Notes: a model not told the origin generated them from the sequence alone. Shown: positions 46,400 to 58,757, counted from the stretch's first letter. The stretch is DNA of 64,000 bases from Lumbricus rubellus (GCA_945859605.1 OX243821.1:34404979-34468978), one strand, 5' to 3'. Numbers and translations are program-made.

Positions 46400-46950
46400 G
46401 CAAATTTATAAGCAGTATAATAATCATTAAAAAGGTGTTCTAAATTGTCAGATGAATATTTTTTCAGAGGTATCAGCCACTGGAATAATGATTATTCGTC
46501 TGTCTTTATATTCGCTGTCTGCCTTTCCGTCCGTCTACCATCGTATCAGTTGGTCTGTATGCTATCAAATAGAAAGACTGGTAAATAATTAACTTCTCAT
46601 GAATAGAGTTCTCATAGAATTTCCACTCAAGAGTCTAATGTAACATCCGACTCCACGTTTATGCGAAAACTTAATGGTCGTCATAGCAACAACGAAGTAT
46701 TCATAACGTTTAGCTACAATCCGAATGGCCTCAGATCATCCTTCTATCTTCTCTCTTCCCAATCCATTTAAAAGAGATGGAGGAAACACTTTGTAGTGTT
46801 TGATGTTCATAGAATTCTGTGTGATATAAGTACAGTGGATCGTGTCTGCCGAGACCGATAAACTGATGCTTGTGACTCTCTGTACATTGGCGCATCATAA
46901 ACAGACCGTGTTCTACGCTCTGCAGCTAATCTCTAAATTATTAGCCTCTC
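46400..46950. other. Non-coding interval
   Basis: Composite motif copy at 46432 (TTATAA 28 nt before the GG) with downstream TTCTAAATTGTCAGA shared with the copy at 56528. No gene. Confidence 0.4.
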
Positions 46951-46974
46951 TTTCATTATTTGCATCCATGTACG

Positions 46975-47180
46975 CTGGTTTCACTGTCCGTCGAATACAA
47001 AGTTGATTCACGGGTTTGGGTTTGTCTCCTTGACTACGTCACGATATGTCTACATGGATGTCCAATATCCAATTATTTAATTAATTAATTAATTAATTAA
47101 TTAATTAATTAAATTTTACACACGTAAATCTGAAAACATCAACAACTGTAATAATTTCAGAGATTGCATTTTGCTGTATG
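46975..47180. repeat. Dispersed repeat C, uninterrupted copy
   Basis: CCGTCGAATACAAAGTTGATT, TGTCCAATATCCAATTA, a (TTAA)n tract (47074-47112), AAATCTGAAAACATCAACAA, then TCAGAGATTGCATTTTGCTG. The same order occurs at 49745-49908 plus 50945-50990, where a foldback element splits it. Confidence 0.65.
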
Positions 47181-47394
47181 CTCGAAGCGATAACACGAAC
47201 TAGGAGAATGATTTATTTTATTCAGAAGTTACTGTTATTTATAATACAAGTGAATTACTAAGAAGAGATGACTAAGGCACGAAGCAGGGGTTATTTTAAG
47301 GAAATTTCTCAACTGCACATAATTATCAGAATAGCATCCTACATCGGGTAGATTGGTCATTATTGAGACTAAGGTCTAATTCCTCTTCTTATTC

Positions 47395-47403
47395 TTCTTA
47401 TTC

Positions 47404-47474
<71 letters not shown>

Positions 47475-47540
47475 ACTATTAATTTAGTATTATTTTTATA
47501 TATTATTTTATTATTATTAATATTACTATTATCATTATCA
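47395..47540. repeat. ATT-rich microsatellite
   Basis: Interrupted ATT/ATA repeats. Confidence 0.9.
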
Positions 47541-47624
47541 TGATAGTGTAACTGGGTAAGCTTAAAAACCTACTTCTGAAAATGATAGGGGAGGGGTATG
47601 GGGAGGGGATGTGCCCCTTCCCAC

Positions 47625-49125
47625 CAGAAACCTTTTGAATTTCCACATTGCAATGGTAGCATTTTAAGTTGTCATCTTAACAAAATACCTATACTTTGTC
47701 AGAGCCTCATGAGAAACTTTTAGAATTTCCAAATTGCAATGGCAGCATTTTAAGGTGTCATCTTAACAAAATACCTGTACTTTTTCAGAGCCTCATCAGA
47801 AACTTTTTGAATTTCCACATTGCAATGGTAGCATTCTAAAGTGTCATCTTAACAAAATACCTGTAGTTTTTCAGAGCCTCATCAGAAACTTTTTGAATTT
47901 CCAAATTGCAATGGTAGCATTTGAAGGTGTCATCTTAACAAACTACCTGTCCTTTTTCAGAGACTCATCAGAAACTTTTTGAATTTCCACATTGCAATGG
48001 TAGCATTTGAAGGTGTCATTTTAATTTAAAAAAATACCTGTACTTTTTCAGAGCCTGATCAGAAACTTTTTGAATTTCCACATTGCAATGGTACCATTTT
48101 AAGGTGTCATCTTAAAAAAATACCTGTACTTTTTCAGAGCCTGATCAGAAACTTTTTGAATTTCCACATTGCAGTGGTAGCATTTTAAGGTGTCATCGTA
48201 ACAAAACACCTCTACTTTTTCAGAGCCTCATCAGAAACGTTTTGAATTTCCACGTTGCAATGGTAGCATTTTAAGCTGTCATCTTAACAAAAAACCTCTA
48301 CTTTTTCAGAGCCTGGTCAGAAACTTTTTGAATTTCCACATTGCAATGGTAGCATTTTAAGGTGTCATCTTAACAAAATACCTATACTTTGTCAGAGCCT
48401 CATCAGAAACTTTTTGAATTTGCAAATTGCAATGGTAGCATTTTAAGGTGTCATCTTAACAAAATACCTGTACTTTTTCAGAGCCTCATCAGAAACTTTT
48501 TGAATTTCCACATTGCAATGGTAGCATTTGAAGGTGTCATTTTAATTTTAAAAAACCTGTACTTTTTCAGAGCCTGATCAGAAACTTTTTGAATTTCCAC
48601 ATTGCAATGGTACCATTTTAAGGTGTCTTGACTTACTTGACTTACTTGACTTATGGCCTTGGCGATGCCCCAGCACGCAGAAGCCGCTCATTTATGGAAG
48701 CTCTCCATCTTCCTCTGTTTTCCGCCTGATGCACAGCCTCCTGTATCGATATAATTCTAATGCCTAATGATTTTTCAGAGCCTGATCAGAAACGTTTTGA
48801 ATTTCCACATTGCAGTGGTAGCATTTTAAGGTGTCATCGTAACAAAACACCTGCACTTTTTCGGAGCCTCATCAGAAACTTTTTGAATTTCCACATTGCA
48901 ATGGTAGCATTTTAAGGTGTCATCTTAACAAAATACCTCTACTTTTTCAGAGCCTCATCAGAAACTTTTTGAATTTCCACGTTGCAATGGTAGCATTTTA
49001 AGGTGTCATCTTAACAAAATACCTTTACTTTTTCAGAGCCTGATCAGAAACTTTTTGAATTTCCACATTGCAATGCCAGGAATGGTAGCATTTTAAGGTG
49101 TCATCTTAACAAAATACCTGTACTT
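47625..49125 (+). repeat. ~92-bp satellite containing TTTTAAGGTGTCATC
   Basis: About 15 units with blocks CAGAGCCTCATCAGAAACTT, TTTGAATTTCCACATTGCAA, TGGTAGCATTTTAAGGTGTC and ATCTTAACAAAATACCTGTA. A LINE 3' end interrupts it at 48626-48768. Units are similar enough to indicate recent amplification. The dispersed TTAAGGTGTC core is part of every unit. Confidence 0.88.
48626..48768 (-). mobile_element. LINE 3' end inserted in the satellite
   Basis: Minus-strand reading RWRASINERLLRAGASPRP-stop, the C-terminus of an RTE-related LINE, then an (AAGTC)n-type tail (TTGACTTACTTGACTTAC on the plus strand). Confidence 0.55.
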
Positions 49126-49597
49126 TTTAGTGCTTATAAGAGTGGGCTAAGACTTCAATAAATATAAGCAACACTTAACTCATTCCCGCCTGAATTGTTC
49201 CGATACCTATTGGGTTTATCGGGTCACCCGCGACCCGATCCGGCGGGAAAGAGTTAACAAATATAGAAATTTAAAGTTAAATTCACGGCAAAAATGTCTT
49301 ATAATCTTGTTTGTTGCAATCAGTTTAATTAAAATATATTAGCTACTTACATTGTTTATGCGATTGTGTGTAAAAAAGTAACTGCACAAAACCCGATTTT
49401 CAACTGCACAAATTCGTTTTCCAACTACACACTTTGTGTCCAGCTGCACGTTAAAATAACCCTTGGCACGAAGACAACTAAAAGTGAGTTTGCATTATGG
49501 TTTGTTTGTGTGTGCACTTGTTAAAAGTCAACAATAAATATTAAGCCTCAATCATGTAAGAAACTTTCTTTCATGGCATGGAATATCTGTGCACTTA

Positions 49598-49720
49598 TTA
49601 TAGCGCCCGTTAAAGCTAATTCTCACTACTCAGAGTCGCTCCCAAAAGCAGAGCGGACAATGCATCGGAGTTTCACGCCGAAGCGCAGAGCAATTTGTGA
49701 GCGAAGGACTTGCAAGTGCA
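49598..49720 (-). mobile_element. tRNA-SINE family 1, body only
   Basis: TATAGCGCCCGTTAAAGC, CTCAGAGTCGCTCCC, GCGGACAATGCATCGGAG, TTTCACGCCGAAGCGC: body and hairpin in antisense orientation; the tRNA head is lost. Confidence 0.6.
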
Positions 49721-49908
49721 CAAACAAACAAGCTGGCTTTCTGTCTCACAGTGCGTCGAATACAAAACTGCTTCACTGGTTTGGCGTTATGTCCTTGGCT
49801 GTGCTCTGGCATGTCCACATGTATGTGAGCTCTGCTGTCCAATATCCAATTAATTAATTAATTAAATTTTGCACATACGAATCTGAAAACATCAACTACT
49901 AAAATAAC

Positions 49909-50944
49909 GGTATCCGGACGTTTCATCCTCGGACGGTTCATCCCGGACGATTCATCCAGTGGACGTTTCATCCCCGGACGGTTCATCCCCGGACGGTTCA
50001 TCCAGTGGACGGTTCATCCAGTGGACGTTTCATCCTAGGACGTTTCATCCAGGGGACGTTTCATCCCAGGCCGTTTCATCCCCGGACGTTTCATCCCAAT
50101 GGACGTTTCATCCCAGGACGTTTCATCCCAGGACGTTTATCCCAATGGATGGAATTTAAGCAATTTAATCCTATAAAATTTCCACTATAATAGATATAAA
50201 AAGTCAAAAATACTTGAAATAAAATAGCTTTCATATAAGAGCCCATAAGCCTATAATTATAACAGAATGAATCGTCAGTAATTAAATATCATAAAAGAAC
50301 ACAAGAGCTTAAGGTACTAAAAACACATAAAAGTCAAGAAATACTTGGAAGAAAATAGATATATTAGAACACATAGGCCTATAAAACATGCAATAAAATC
50401 TAGATAAAAATATATATAAAAAAACTAGGAGTAAAATAGATATCATATAAAAGCAAATAAGCCTAGGCCTCTAAACATGTAGCATGCAATTAAATATAAT
50501 AAAAGGAACACATAGCCTAAGTCTATAAAACATGCAATTGAAAAGATATAAAACGTGTATAATACTTGTATTAAAGTAAAAGCTCTAAACATACTATCTG
50601 AACATTCTTGGGGAGGGGGATAGAGGGGCTTTCTAGGGGGGATAAGCCCGGGATAAAATACCATTTTCATGGTAAAAAAAATTTCGGGACCTACTTCAGG
50701 TTCGACTAATGTATCACATTATTCTCTCTATTTATTTTCCGGGATGAACCGTCCGGAGATGAACCGTCCGGGGATGAACCGTCCACTGGATGAACCGTCC
50801 TGGGATGAACCGTCCACTGGATGAACCGTCCACTGGATGAACCGTCCGGGGATGAACCGTCCGGGGATGAAACGTCCACTGGATGAATCGTCCGGGATGA
50901 ATCGTCCGGGGATGAATCGTCCTGGGATGAAACGTCCTAGAATC
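49909..50944. mobile_element. Foldback-like element, 1.04 kb
   Basis: Two arms of tandem ~17-bp units in opposite orientation (GGACGTTTCATCCC at 49915-50145; GGGATGAACCGTCC at 50740-50940) enclose about 590 bp of AT-rich DNA. The octamer AAAATAAC flanks it on both sides (49901-49908, 50945-50952). The flanks together reconstitute repeat C, whose uninterrupted copy is at 46975-47180. Arms made of short tandem repeats are the hallmark of Foldback elements. Short frames with a GSSSGRFIPGRF pattern are repeat translations. Confidence 0.75.
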
Positions 50945-51059
50945 AAAATAACTTCAGAGACTGCATTTTGTGCTCGAAACGATTAGAGGGAGAAGTCCCC
51001 GCCGAGATATCTCTCTATGTAGAAGTTTCCAATATTTATATTCCTGAAAATTTATTTAA

Positions 51060-51541
51060 CACTTGAGTGCCCAAGGTAATTTTTGGTACACGAAGGCCCA
51101 AGGGGGGGGGTCCGCGCGGACCCCAGCGTTTTCATGCTAATTTCTTGAGAAGGGATTGGAATATCGTAACAGAAGTTGGTTCTATGTAATCCCAAGTGAA
51201 TTTGCAATCGATTGATGTATCATATGTTACAATTGCACCACCTGGTGTAAAATAATAGTGTTAAAATATCGTGACATATTTTATGCTTGTTTGCGTTATT
51301 TACCGAAGGAAGCCTATACGCGTGTATGAATATCAGCCGAATATCATGCGGTACCCTTATTATATGCTCTGGTTGTGGGGTACAGGGTAGGACAATACTC
51401 ACGAAAAATATACCATTCTATGCCCAAATGGGTGGTCTAGGAATACCTAAAAGCATTTCTGCAGATTCATAGCCTTTAAAAAGTTATCCGGAGAAAACAG
51501 GCCTGGGGTCCGGTCGGACCCCCCCCTTGGGCACTCGAGGG
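51060..51541. mobile_element. TTAA-flanked MITE, family A, full copy
   Basis: TTAA (51056-51059), CACTTGAGTGCCCAAGG ... CCTTGGGCACTCGAGGG, TTAA (51542-51545); TIRs match at 15 of 17. Compared with 192-563 it has an extra ~108-bp internal block (51360-51470). Confidence 0.8.
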
Positions 51542-51785
51542 TTAAAAGAGGTATGTTAGAAGATATTTAAAAGTGAGTTAGTTGTAGCTTAAGTGTAACG
51601 ACACTGTGTGGTAAGAATGGTTGCTTCAGTTTCTTCATCCAAACGTCACGATTGTTTTCGGTTTCTGTATGCGGTGCAGCAATTTAGATTGTGAAATTCC
51701 CAGACTAAACATGAAAAGGTGTGTTTATTTGCAGTTTGACATCACTGTGTGGTGAAAAAGACCATTAGCGACGCCCTCCTCCTTT

Positions 51786-51812
51786 TAGGGTTAACCCTAA
51801 CCCTAACCCAAC
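51786..51812. repeat. Short interstitial telomere-like repeat
   Basis: AGGGTTAACCCTAACCCTAA, about three CCCTAA units. Confidence 0.6.
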
Positions 51813-52117
51813 CTTAAAATTGTAGGAGCATCGCCGTTAATTGAAATCTCTTCGACACCTTTTTAATATGTTACAGGCAACAATAAATATCTAGACTCAT
51901 CCGTGTAAATCTATTAATTGAGGCATGACCGTAACATATCATGGTGTTAGATGACGTGATCAATTTGAAAAGGTAAATCAAAACGCAAAAAGAAAAGGTA
52001 AAACTTGAAAATAAAATGGAGAAAACAATACACAAGTTGGTTCAACAGGTAAATTGATAAGATCACTTCAAAAGGTAAAACTTCTCTCGCCTTAAAGGAC
52101 ACTCCCCTATTCCATGC

Positions 52118-52345
52118 GTCCAAGACCACGTGGGGCACGGTTTTGTAGTGGGTATGTTCGTCGCTTTGCAGCCGAAAGGTTGCAGGTTCGAATCCATCTC
52201 AAGTCGCCGCGTAAGGACCTTGGGCATGTCCTTCACTTGCAATTGCTCAGCACATCGGCGTGAAACTGCGATGCAGTGTCCGCTTTGCAGTCGGGAGCGA
52301 CTCTGAGTAGTGAGAGCTTGAAGGGGCGCAGATCTTTTCTTTAGG
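52118..52345 (+). mobile_element. tRNA-derived SINE, family 1
   Basis: GGGGCACGGTTTTGTAGTGG, B box GGTTCGAATCC, AAACTGCGATGCAGTGTCCG, then GGGAGCGACTCTGAGTAGTG and GAAGGGGCGC. The 3' end lies directly against an RTE C-terminal relic. Confidence 0.75.
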
Positions 52346-52665
52346 TTTGCTGCCTCTCGGCAGGTCCAGATGCCCAACGACGCCACTCTTTTCGATGTTG
52401 TGCTTTTTCTTTGAGTTTTCCATATCCACCCCCCCCCCCCCATCATATAGTCTAAGAACTTTCCCTAGGTCTTCCTCTTCCCCTCTTCCACTCCATTTTG
52501 CCCTCCGCGATGTCTCTTTACAAGGAGTTGCCTCTCTATCTCTCTTCTTCTGCCTTGTTCTAATTGTATTCATCAAGGATCTTTCCTTTTCAACCTTCTT
52601 CAGTACTTCCTTGTTTGATTTTTGCCAGCTGACCCTTTCCATCCTGCACATACAAATAAAATAAT
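52335..52665 (-). pseudogene. RTE-like LINE C-terminal relic
   Basis: The minus strand reads MERVSWQKSNKEVLKKVEKE RSLMNTIRTRQKK, later VVGHLDLPRGSKPKEKICAP. It aligns by eye with the C-terminal region of the RTE copy at 36523-37149 (WRRMEKISWTEHRTNEEVLE RV...). Frame shifts and a G run at 52430 mark decay. Confidence 0.55.
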
Positions 52666-52699
52666 ATACCGAGATGAAAAAATGAAGTACTTCCAACCC

Positions 52700-53320
52700 A
52701 TCAGGTTGTTTTCTTGTTTAGGTTGCCCAGTCATGTTGTGAAAGCCTACTCTCTTGTCTATTCAAATTGTTAAAATTCTTCGTTTTCTTAATGAGCGAAA
52801 AGATGCTTTAAGAGAGGTGTGTAAGATTGGTTTCCTCTAACGCAAACACAAGCACACACGCACATAGCATTAGTTACTGTAGTGTCAGTTTAACTACACT
52901 TCTTGATAACAAAGACCAAATGACCAATGGTGACGACCTTCTTCTCCACATTGTCTTGTAAATGGCACTGGCAGAGGGCCAACAGTTGCGGAGTTACCCA
53001 TGTGCTTCATCTCTGTAACTGCAAATAACTTTTAATCCATTTTTCGATCACGATAATTACAACCATTCACGATATTGATCACTTTGGTGTGGCACCGTTT
53101 CATTCCCGTAAGTTGTTGATCTCGTGATCATCTACATGTAAATCGTTTTGTTCCTCGAGCTCGCACTTCTACCAGACACTGTCTGGTAGACAGTGCTGAG
53201 CCTTACTTATTGTGGGTCTTGCTATCTGGAATGGCCTGTCACTAACCTTGAGATTTATGCTAAATTCACATGCGTTTTATTAGTCGCTCAAATCCTATTT
53301 ATGTAGCTGTGGCTGAGCTG
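52700..53320. repeat. Duplicated ~600-bp block, copy 1
   Basis: Aligns by eye with 58800-59400 over most of its length: the AAAATTCTTCGTTT block, the motif GATGCTTTAAGAGAGGTGTG, a conserved frame near 52925-53025, and a LINE tail (GGTCTTGCTATCTGGAATGG) at the end. See the finding on the conserved minus-strand frame. Confidence 0.6.
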
Positions 53321-53488
53321 GGCAGGGCTTTTTATAAGGAATTTTTAGAACTGCACAACTTCCCCAGTCTTGCCAACTGCACAAATCCATTTAGAACTGC
53401 ACATTTTTGTCAATTTTTTTAAAGATAGCCAGGATTTGATTTCGGAGGTGTTTCCTCGGCGGAGAATTTCTGACGACGTTTTTTAGTT

Positions 53489-53688
53489 NNNNNNNNNNNN
53501 NNNNNNNNNNNNNNNNNNNNNNNNNNNNNNNNNNNNNNNNNNNNNNNNNNNNNNNNNNNNNNNNNNNNNNNNNNNNNNNNNNNNNNNNNNNNNNNNNNNN
53601 NNNNNNNNNNNNNNNNNNNNNNNNNNNNNNNNNNNNNNNNNNNNNNNNNNNNNNNNNNNNNNNNNNNNNNNNNNNNNNNNNNNNNNNN
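53489..53688. other. Assembly gap (200 N)
   Basis: 200 unresolved bases. The flanks (CCGGAAGT repeats on the right, and a cgacgttttttagtt end on the left) suggest the gap lies in or beside a repeat related to the MITE at 46002-46342. Confidence 1.
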
Positions 53689-54107
53689 AATTCCTATCTC
53701 TTAAGGACGCACTTCTTATACATGGACTTTTATACCGGAAGTTGGGATTTTTCGACCGGAAAAAGGACATTCAAGACCGGAAGTGATTGCGTTTCTGGCG
53801 CAAGTGGTCATCGAACGAAGACGTCGCGTTTAAGCGAGAAATGAAATCGTCGCCATAGCAACGATGAGGTGGGTTATGGTGTCTGGCTTCTTTTCGTCCG
53901 TTCCATTTGAAATGGTGGTTGAAAGGACGACTAATGCTGATAGCACATGAAGTAAAAAAAGGGACAGTAGCAACCCTTATTTCTATCAAGTATTGATTGT
54001 AGATTTTCCAAAAAAACAATATTTATAATCCGCATGAAATCATTATAAGAGGTGTCTAAATTAAACGACGCTTGCATTCAAAAGCAGTGATATTTTACTT
54101 CGGGAAA

Positions 54108-54880
54108 TAATTTCCGTTTTACTTCTATTTCAGTTCTGATGGTCTCAATTTCAGTTCTAATTCAGTTCCAGTTCTTCAAAAAATTTCAGTTATACTTCTA
54201 ATTCAGTTTTCGAAATAATTTCAGTTCTCAATTCAGTTCTTTTGCTTGCGTCTTTCTGGAGCACTCGGATTAGGCCAAGTCGTATGAAAGTTTTCAGCCA
54301 CCCATGATTTTGTCTGGTCCGTTTCTTAATATATTTCTTAGTATTCTGTGTGCGCAGAAGCAAAATGTTAAAATTTTATCATAATATGTAGTTCCACAGT
54401 CATCCGTTTTAGGGTAGGCTAGACCCACGAAGCCTTGCATGGATAGGTCTAAGCACATTTATTTTGTCTATTTCCTCGCAGCAAACCTACTTAAAACGTC
54501 CAATACATTATTTTCGTCATTTAGCCAAGTGATTTCCAGTCTTATCGCGAAGTTGAAAATTATAAACTTACAGGGAAAGTCCAAATGAAAAATTGTTTTT
54601 AAACTAACCGTAATAAAGCAAAAGATACAAAAGTTGTAAGAGTCAGAAAGTATGTGCGTCTTTTAAACAAACACAGCTGCATCGGAAAACTGTAAACTAA
54701 AATTTCCATTTTTTTCATTAATTTCAGTTCGAGAATTAATTTTCGTTTTTATTCTAATTTCAGTTCGATGTGCTCAATTTCCGTTCTATTTCAGTTTTCG
54801 TTCTTAAAATAATTTCAGTTACAGTTATAGTTATACTTAATGGAAATCAGAATTTTCAGTTCTAATTTCACTTATCGTTA
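54108..54880. repeat. AATTTCAGTTCT degenerate minisatellite
   Basis: Two clusters (54108-54245 and 54700-54880) of TTTCAGTTCTAATTTCAG-like units, very AT-rich; no gene between them. Confidence 0.7.
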
Positions 54881-55181
54881 ATGAAAATATCACTGTTCAA
54901 AAGCCAAGTTATATTATAATACGTCGTTGTACGAACTCATTCATAGACAGTAATACAAGAGACAGAATCTGTGATGGTAGTGGTTTCACGTTTAAAAATA
55001 CTTCGAGATAATAATGATCGTTACAGCATCGCCCTCCCCTTTTATCCAGACCTGTGACTGGCGCTGTCTGTCATCGAGGCACGGAAGTTAAGTACGGAAG
55101 TTTTAAGTAGCAAACAAATAATTATTTATAGTCAAAAACAGTCGTAGTAAAGAGGAGGCAGATAAATGTGTACGCACGGTT

Positions 55182-55423
<242 letters not shown>

Positions 55424-55639
55424 GGTTAGGGGTCATCAGTGTATGCGCCGTAAGCGGATTTGTAGGAGAGGAGATTTTTTATACATTTTTGCTTATTCTT
55501 CGAGAGATTAGGGCCATTTTTGAGGCTTGGCGGGCCATTTGTTTAGGCCTGGCGGGCCACTTTTGGCCCGCGGGCCACGGGTTGGGAACCGCTGAGCTAT
55601 GGTCTCCCGCGAAGGGTTAGTCAAGTCTTCTTCTGTATA

Positions 55640-55900
55640 TGTAATTGCACCGTTGAACACCTTTTTAACCTTTTCAACTGATCCTATATAAGGATGAGAT
55701 GCAGTGAATTTGTTGTCTTCTGTATGATATATAATTGCACCGTTGTACACCTTTTTAACGTTTCCAATTGATCCTATATAAGGATGAGACGCATTGGGTT
55801 TTCAGGTGGAAGTTTTTTCTGGGGTCATGATTTTCTCTTGTGAATAATTGTCTAATTATTTTAAACACCTTTATGACGTTTCTAAGTGAATATATATAAG
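55640..55900 (+). other. Three tandem composite motifs (PSE-TATA-like)
   Basis: Three copies read on the plus strand: TTGAACACCTTTTTAACC-N-TATATAAGG at 55653, TTGTACACCTTTTTAACG-N-TATATAAGG at 55743, and TTAAACACCTTTATGACG-N-TATATAAGA at 55861. The first two are diverged tandem duplicates. After TATATAAG each continues (G)ATGRGAYGCA, so a conserved downstream block exists on the TATA side here. Confidence 0.6.
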
Positions 55901-55954
55901 AATGGGACGCAGTTAGTTTATTAGTCAACCGAAGAAATGCACAGTAATTAACGT

Positions 55955-56035
55955 TTTATTCATTCATTCATTCATTCTGAGAATTTATATAGCGCCTCTT
56001 CAAGATAACTACTCAGAGACGGTATCTGCACTAAC
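55955..56035 (-). repeat. LINE 3' hairpin fragment with ATTC tail
   Basis: ATTCATTCATTCATTCTGAG, TATATAGCGCCTCTTCAAG, CTACTCAGAGACGG in antisense orientation. Confidence 0.65.
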
Positions 56036-56636
56036 TAGCCGAATTGATGTATAGTTAACAGTCATAGCGAGCAAAAAATAACAAGTTGCAAAACAATATT
56101 TATATTTATAAGGTGAATTGTCGAGTTAATCCAAAATTATCGTTAATTGCCGACTAAGATTCAATCCAACCCTAACAAAATAGATTTTCTGGTCGTAATA
56201 CTAGGCATAGAACTGGCACTAAGACACTGACGAGGTTCAATGGCAGAAGTTTTTTTACATGTTTAAGAATCAATCACGTGATTTATAGTCCGAGGTTTCT
56301 TCTTTAATTGTGAAATGCCAAACACAATTCTGTATAAGTGACGGTCTTTGTTGCCGTAAGCCGTTGCTAAAACAATGGCCAAAAGCTCGAGCATTTTGAC
56401 AATTTAGATAGCTGATAGTCTCAAGTTCAATTATTATAGGATGTAAATTATTTGCTGCGCAACAGCGCGAGCATAATTGACACTGCAGAAAAGAAAGCTT
56501 ACTTATATACAATCTTAATAACATTAAAAAGGTGTTCTAAATTGTCAGAGGACACTAATCTTTTTCTTTGTGTCTTTTTTCTGGAATAGCTTCCCGTTAG
56601 ACGCCGGGACTAAGTGTCCGGGATTAACTGTCACGC

Positions 56637-56639
<3 letters not shown>

Positions 56640-56672
<33 letters not shown>
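56640..56672. repeat. (TA)n microsatellite
   Basis: About 16 TA units. Confidence 0.95.
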
Positions 56673-56674
<2 letters not shown>

Positions 56675-56914
56675 CTTTAATCAGAAATCAGGTTGACCAG
56701 CAGCGAACACCAAGTTACAAAATGCAGAACAAAAATTGTACTTCAAAAATTAGTTTTTCATTGTAACACGAACATGTCGAAAGAAAAGAATTTGGCTGTA
56801 TATATTTATATGACCATCGCAGATTTGTTCCCTGGCCCCAATGACGGCCATTTTCATTACGGGGGGACCGATTTACAGATTTGTCAATATCACACAATCC
56901 ATAATTAATATCAC

Positions 56915-57085
56915 TTAGAATCGTCATCTTGGTGTCGGCATATTTAAAGGAAAATATTCTAATAGGACCATCAAAAGGGTCACCACGGTCATTGAGACCG
57001 CCATTTTCCAAAATGGCGATCGATATATCGATTTTGCAATATATCGTATTCCAATTCACTCAGAATCGTCATCTTGGTGTCTATT
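56915..57085. repeat. AGAATCGTCATCTTGGTGTC repeat pair, locus 1
   Basis: Two copies of the 20-mer (near 56917 and 57062) about 145 bp apart, with the palindromic CCATTTTCCAAAATGG between them. The same arrangement recurs at 62995-63175. Confidence 0.7.
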
Positions 57086-57289
57086 CTAAGTGAATATGGG
57101 TCCAAATCCTTTTTTGGTATGTTCGTGGTAGGCTATGCACCATATTACATGCTTGTTTCACAATTCGTTCACATTAAATTTTTGGCATCAGACCGCAACC
57201 ATTAATAAGAAAACATCAATTGTGGTTTTTCCAGTGGCATTATTTGTAGCATACTAGAAACAATTAGAAGAGGTGTCTAAAATGGATGT

Positions 57290-57520
57290 TATCTGCATTC
57301 AAAAGCCAAGTTGTGCATGTCATTATTAATAAACGAAATACTAAAGTAAAAGAGGTGTCCTTACCACTTCATTAGAATATTTAAGAGACAGAATCGGATA
57401 GTAGTTTCAGTTCAAGGAGACTTTGTGATAATATGGATAATTATAACATCTCCCTCCTCCTTTATCCAGACCTGTGACGGGCACTGTCTGTCGACAAGAT
57501 ACGAAGTTAAGTTTTAAGAA
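57290..57520. repeat. Duplicated block related to 54890-55110
   Basis: Both contain ATTCAAAAGCCAAGTT-like DNA, AAGAGACAGAATC, ATCGCCCTCC/ATCTCCCTCC, TTTATCCAGACCTGTGAC and GCACTGTCTGTC in the same order. Confidence 0.6.
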
Positions 57521-57559
57521 TCCACGATATTATAATTATTCATAATCAGAAACAGTCAT

Positions 57560-58190
57560 TTTCTTTTACTTTGAGGAGTAGTCTATTATGGTGGACAAAT
57601 ATTATACTCTGGGATGCAGTGCTCACATCACGCGGTTCGAATCACGTAGGACCCCATGGTCCTTCATTGGCGCTTCCGTCATTCCAGTATGGCCGCAAAA
57701 GTACATAGAGTAAGCTTGGATATGAAGCCGAGTGTCTTCCAGGACAGCTACTACACTACTACGTCTACGATCTTGTGTTCGTGAACAAAAATGACATTTG
57801 AGCACCATTTATATCTAAATTTTGCTTCATTTCAGCTTGTGCATGTTGGAAATGTCCATTTTCGGTGCTGCATCTCAAACGCTCATAAATTCGGCAAACT
57901 CGCGAATATTTCTAATCGGTTCCAGCTTCGTGTGTAAATATGGCCACCGTTGCTGTGTTTAAAATTTCAGACAAATCCTAAACGTTTTGACCGAGTTATG
58001 ACACTTTATTGTGGGTTCTACTTTATCGTGGACACAGTGTATATACAGCGCACGATCAAATATTTGAATAGTGGCGTTGACAGTTACACACCTCTTAAAA
58101 AGTATATCTTCGCCTTACAACAAGAGCACGAGGAGTTTTTTTTATCGAACTACAGTCTGTAAAGGCATTATAATTAAATAATCTCAGATT
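57560..58190. other. Non-coding interval
   Basis: No gene recognised; frames of 61 and 70 codons have no family. Confidence 0.35.
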
Positions 58191-58529
58191 AACGACAATA
58201 TAATAATTATCATGACAAAGAAGGCCCCCCCCCCTTATTCATGCGTGGGACTGGCGCTGCGCTATTAGAGCGCAAACAGCGGTAAAGTTAATTTCATGAC
58301 ATGTTACATCTCCAAAAGCATGATCTTACTCTGCTTTCTGAAAAATTCCCGCTGTCTTCCTTCTCTTGCAATGTGGTAGGTCCATACATGTATGTCTGGA
58401 ATAACTTCCCGTTAAGACCCAATGTTTTACAGTCTCCTTATAACTTCTCGCATATCCGTGGTTGGACTGGGAGGACTACTTGAAGAAGCGCTTTAACAAG
58501 TTAAAACCTTATTATTATTATGCTCCACT

Positions 58530-58757
58530 GATTCACGGGGCACGGTTGTGTAGTGGTGGCGTCGTTGCCTTGGAGCCGGAAGGTTCGAAGTTCGAATCCA
58601 CCTCAAGTCGCCGCCTAGGGACCTTGTGCAAGTCTATCACTCACAAATGCTCAGCTCTTCGTCGTGAAACTCCGATGCAGCGTCCGCTCTGCATTTGGGA
58701 GCGCCTCTGAGTATTGTGAGAGAGAGACTGAAGGGACGCTATAACAAGTGCACATAC
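58530..58757 (+). mobile_element. tRNA-derived SINE, family 1, best-preserved copy
   Basis: GGGGCACGGTTGTGTAGTGG TGGCGTCGTTGCC head, B-box region AGTTCGAATCC, body CCGATGCAGCGTCCGCTCTG and GGGAGCGCCTCTGAGTATTG, ending GGGACGCTATAACAAGTGCA then ACAAACAAA. Confidence 0.8.

Noticed and set aside
49959..50190. Open frames with GSSSGRFIPGRF-like repeats, and their mirror at 50728-50946
   Set aside because: Translations of the foldback arm units in both orientations; no independent coding signal.
51786..51812. Possible chromosome end (CCCTAA repeats)
   Set aside because: Only about three units, interstitial, with ordinary repeat DNA on both sides.
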